Positions 5,982-6,023 of a stretch of DNA of 6,023 nucleotides are shown piece after piece. The stretch comes from Spirochaetaceae bacterium (GTDB lineage: Bacteria > Spirochaetota > Spirochaetia > Treponematales > Breznakiellaceae): NCBI GenBank assembly GCA_031267955.1, contig JAIRYB010000248.1, forward strand, positions 1-6,023. The letters run 5' to 3'. The notes beneath the pieces are model-generated. The model saw only the letters and a program-made list of their open reading frames with translations. It had not been told where the DNA came from and searched no databases. How positions within the stretch are numbered: position 1 is the stretch's first letter; the number at the start of each line of letters is the position of its first letter. The translations under genes were made by a program, and so were the position numbers.

Positions 5982-6023
5982 TCAATGGGTAAGGACAGAC
6001 ATCCGCAATTTCAGGAGTATGCC

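Larger units (their letters stand above)
5906..6023 (-). mobile_element. Group II intron, 3' end only (runs off the right edge), IIC-like
   Basis: Domain V and domain VI of a group II self-splicing intron can be folded by hand on the minus strand, ending at a 3' splice site near 5906. Domain V has the two-nucleotide bulge and a CGC catalytic triad with the central G-U wobble. AGC is usual in IIA and IIB introns and CGC in IIC, so class IIC is favoured. The reverse transcriptase/maturase that normally sits in domain IV would lie to the right. The 40 nt or so of minus-strand sequence before domain V are too short to identify its C-terminus. IIC introns typically insert just downstream of terminator hairpins, but the 5' exon that would show this is off the window. 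Being a 3' portion, it may belong to a full intron or a truncated copy. Confidence 0.88.

Noticed and set aside
5982..6023. C-terminus of the intron-encoded reverse transcriptase
   Set aside because: Only about 13 codons are visible before the edge. One frame ends in TGA at 5984-5982 and another at 6013-6011, and neither can be recognised.

Overview
The window holds a two-gene, minus-strand operon of large MalT-type (LAL family) LuxR transcriptional regulators. To its right lies the 3' end of a group II intron, also on the minus strand, and a short intergenic stretch lies to its left. The organism is bacterial: it has Shine-Dalgarno sites, sigma70-like promoters, a rho-independent terminator and a bacterial-type group II intron. 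The coding DNA looks GC-rich and the left intergenic stretch AT-rich. Nothing here fixes the taxon. A free-living or gut spirochaete of the Treponema type is only a hunch.

Layout, right to left in the direction of transcription. Positions 5906-6023 are the last part of a group II intron: domain V with a CGC triad, domain VI with a bulged branch-point A, and the 3' splice site. The rest of the intron lies beyond the right edge. Positions about 5680-5905 are non-coding, with a perfect GC-rich hairpin and a few degenerate CCACGAA repeats. A sigma70-like promoter at 5649-5678 lies inside a TTGAC/GTCAA dyad and drives regulator A (2999-5590, GTG start). Regulator A overlaps the GTG start of regulator B (364-3009) by 11 bp. 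A rho-independent terminator at 202-225 closes the operon. It is followed by a second minus-strand promoter (153-182), a strong ribosome binding site and a four-codon ORF, probably the leader of a gene beyond the left edge.

The two regulators are paralogues. Their first roughly 230 residues align without gaps apart from a constant offset, and a hand count over a 100-residue block around Walker A and Walker B gives 52 identities. Both have the STAND/LAL layout: N-terminal P-loop ATPase, helical TPR-like middle, C-terminal LuxR helix-turn-helix. Regulator A keeps the usual ATPase and DNA-binding signatures. Regulator B has lost the TVK signature of the recognition helix, has proline where the HTH normally has arginine, and has its sensor arginine displaced by one residue. 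The most interesting hypothesis here is that an orthodox STAND regulator is co-translated with a diverged partner that modifies it or reads a different site. No target operon or effector gene is in the window, so the regulated pathway is unknown.
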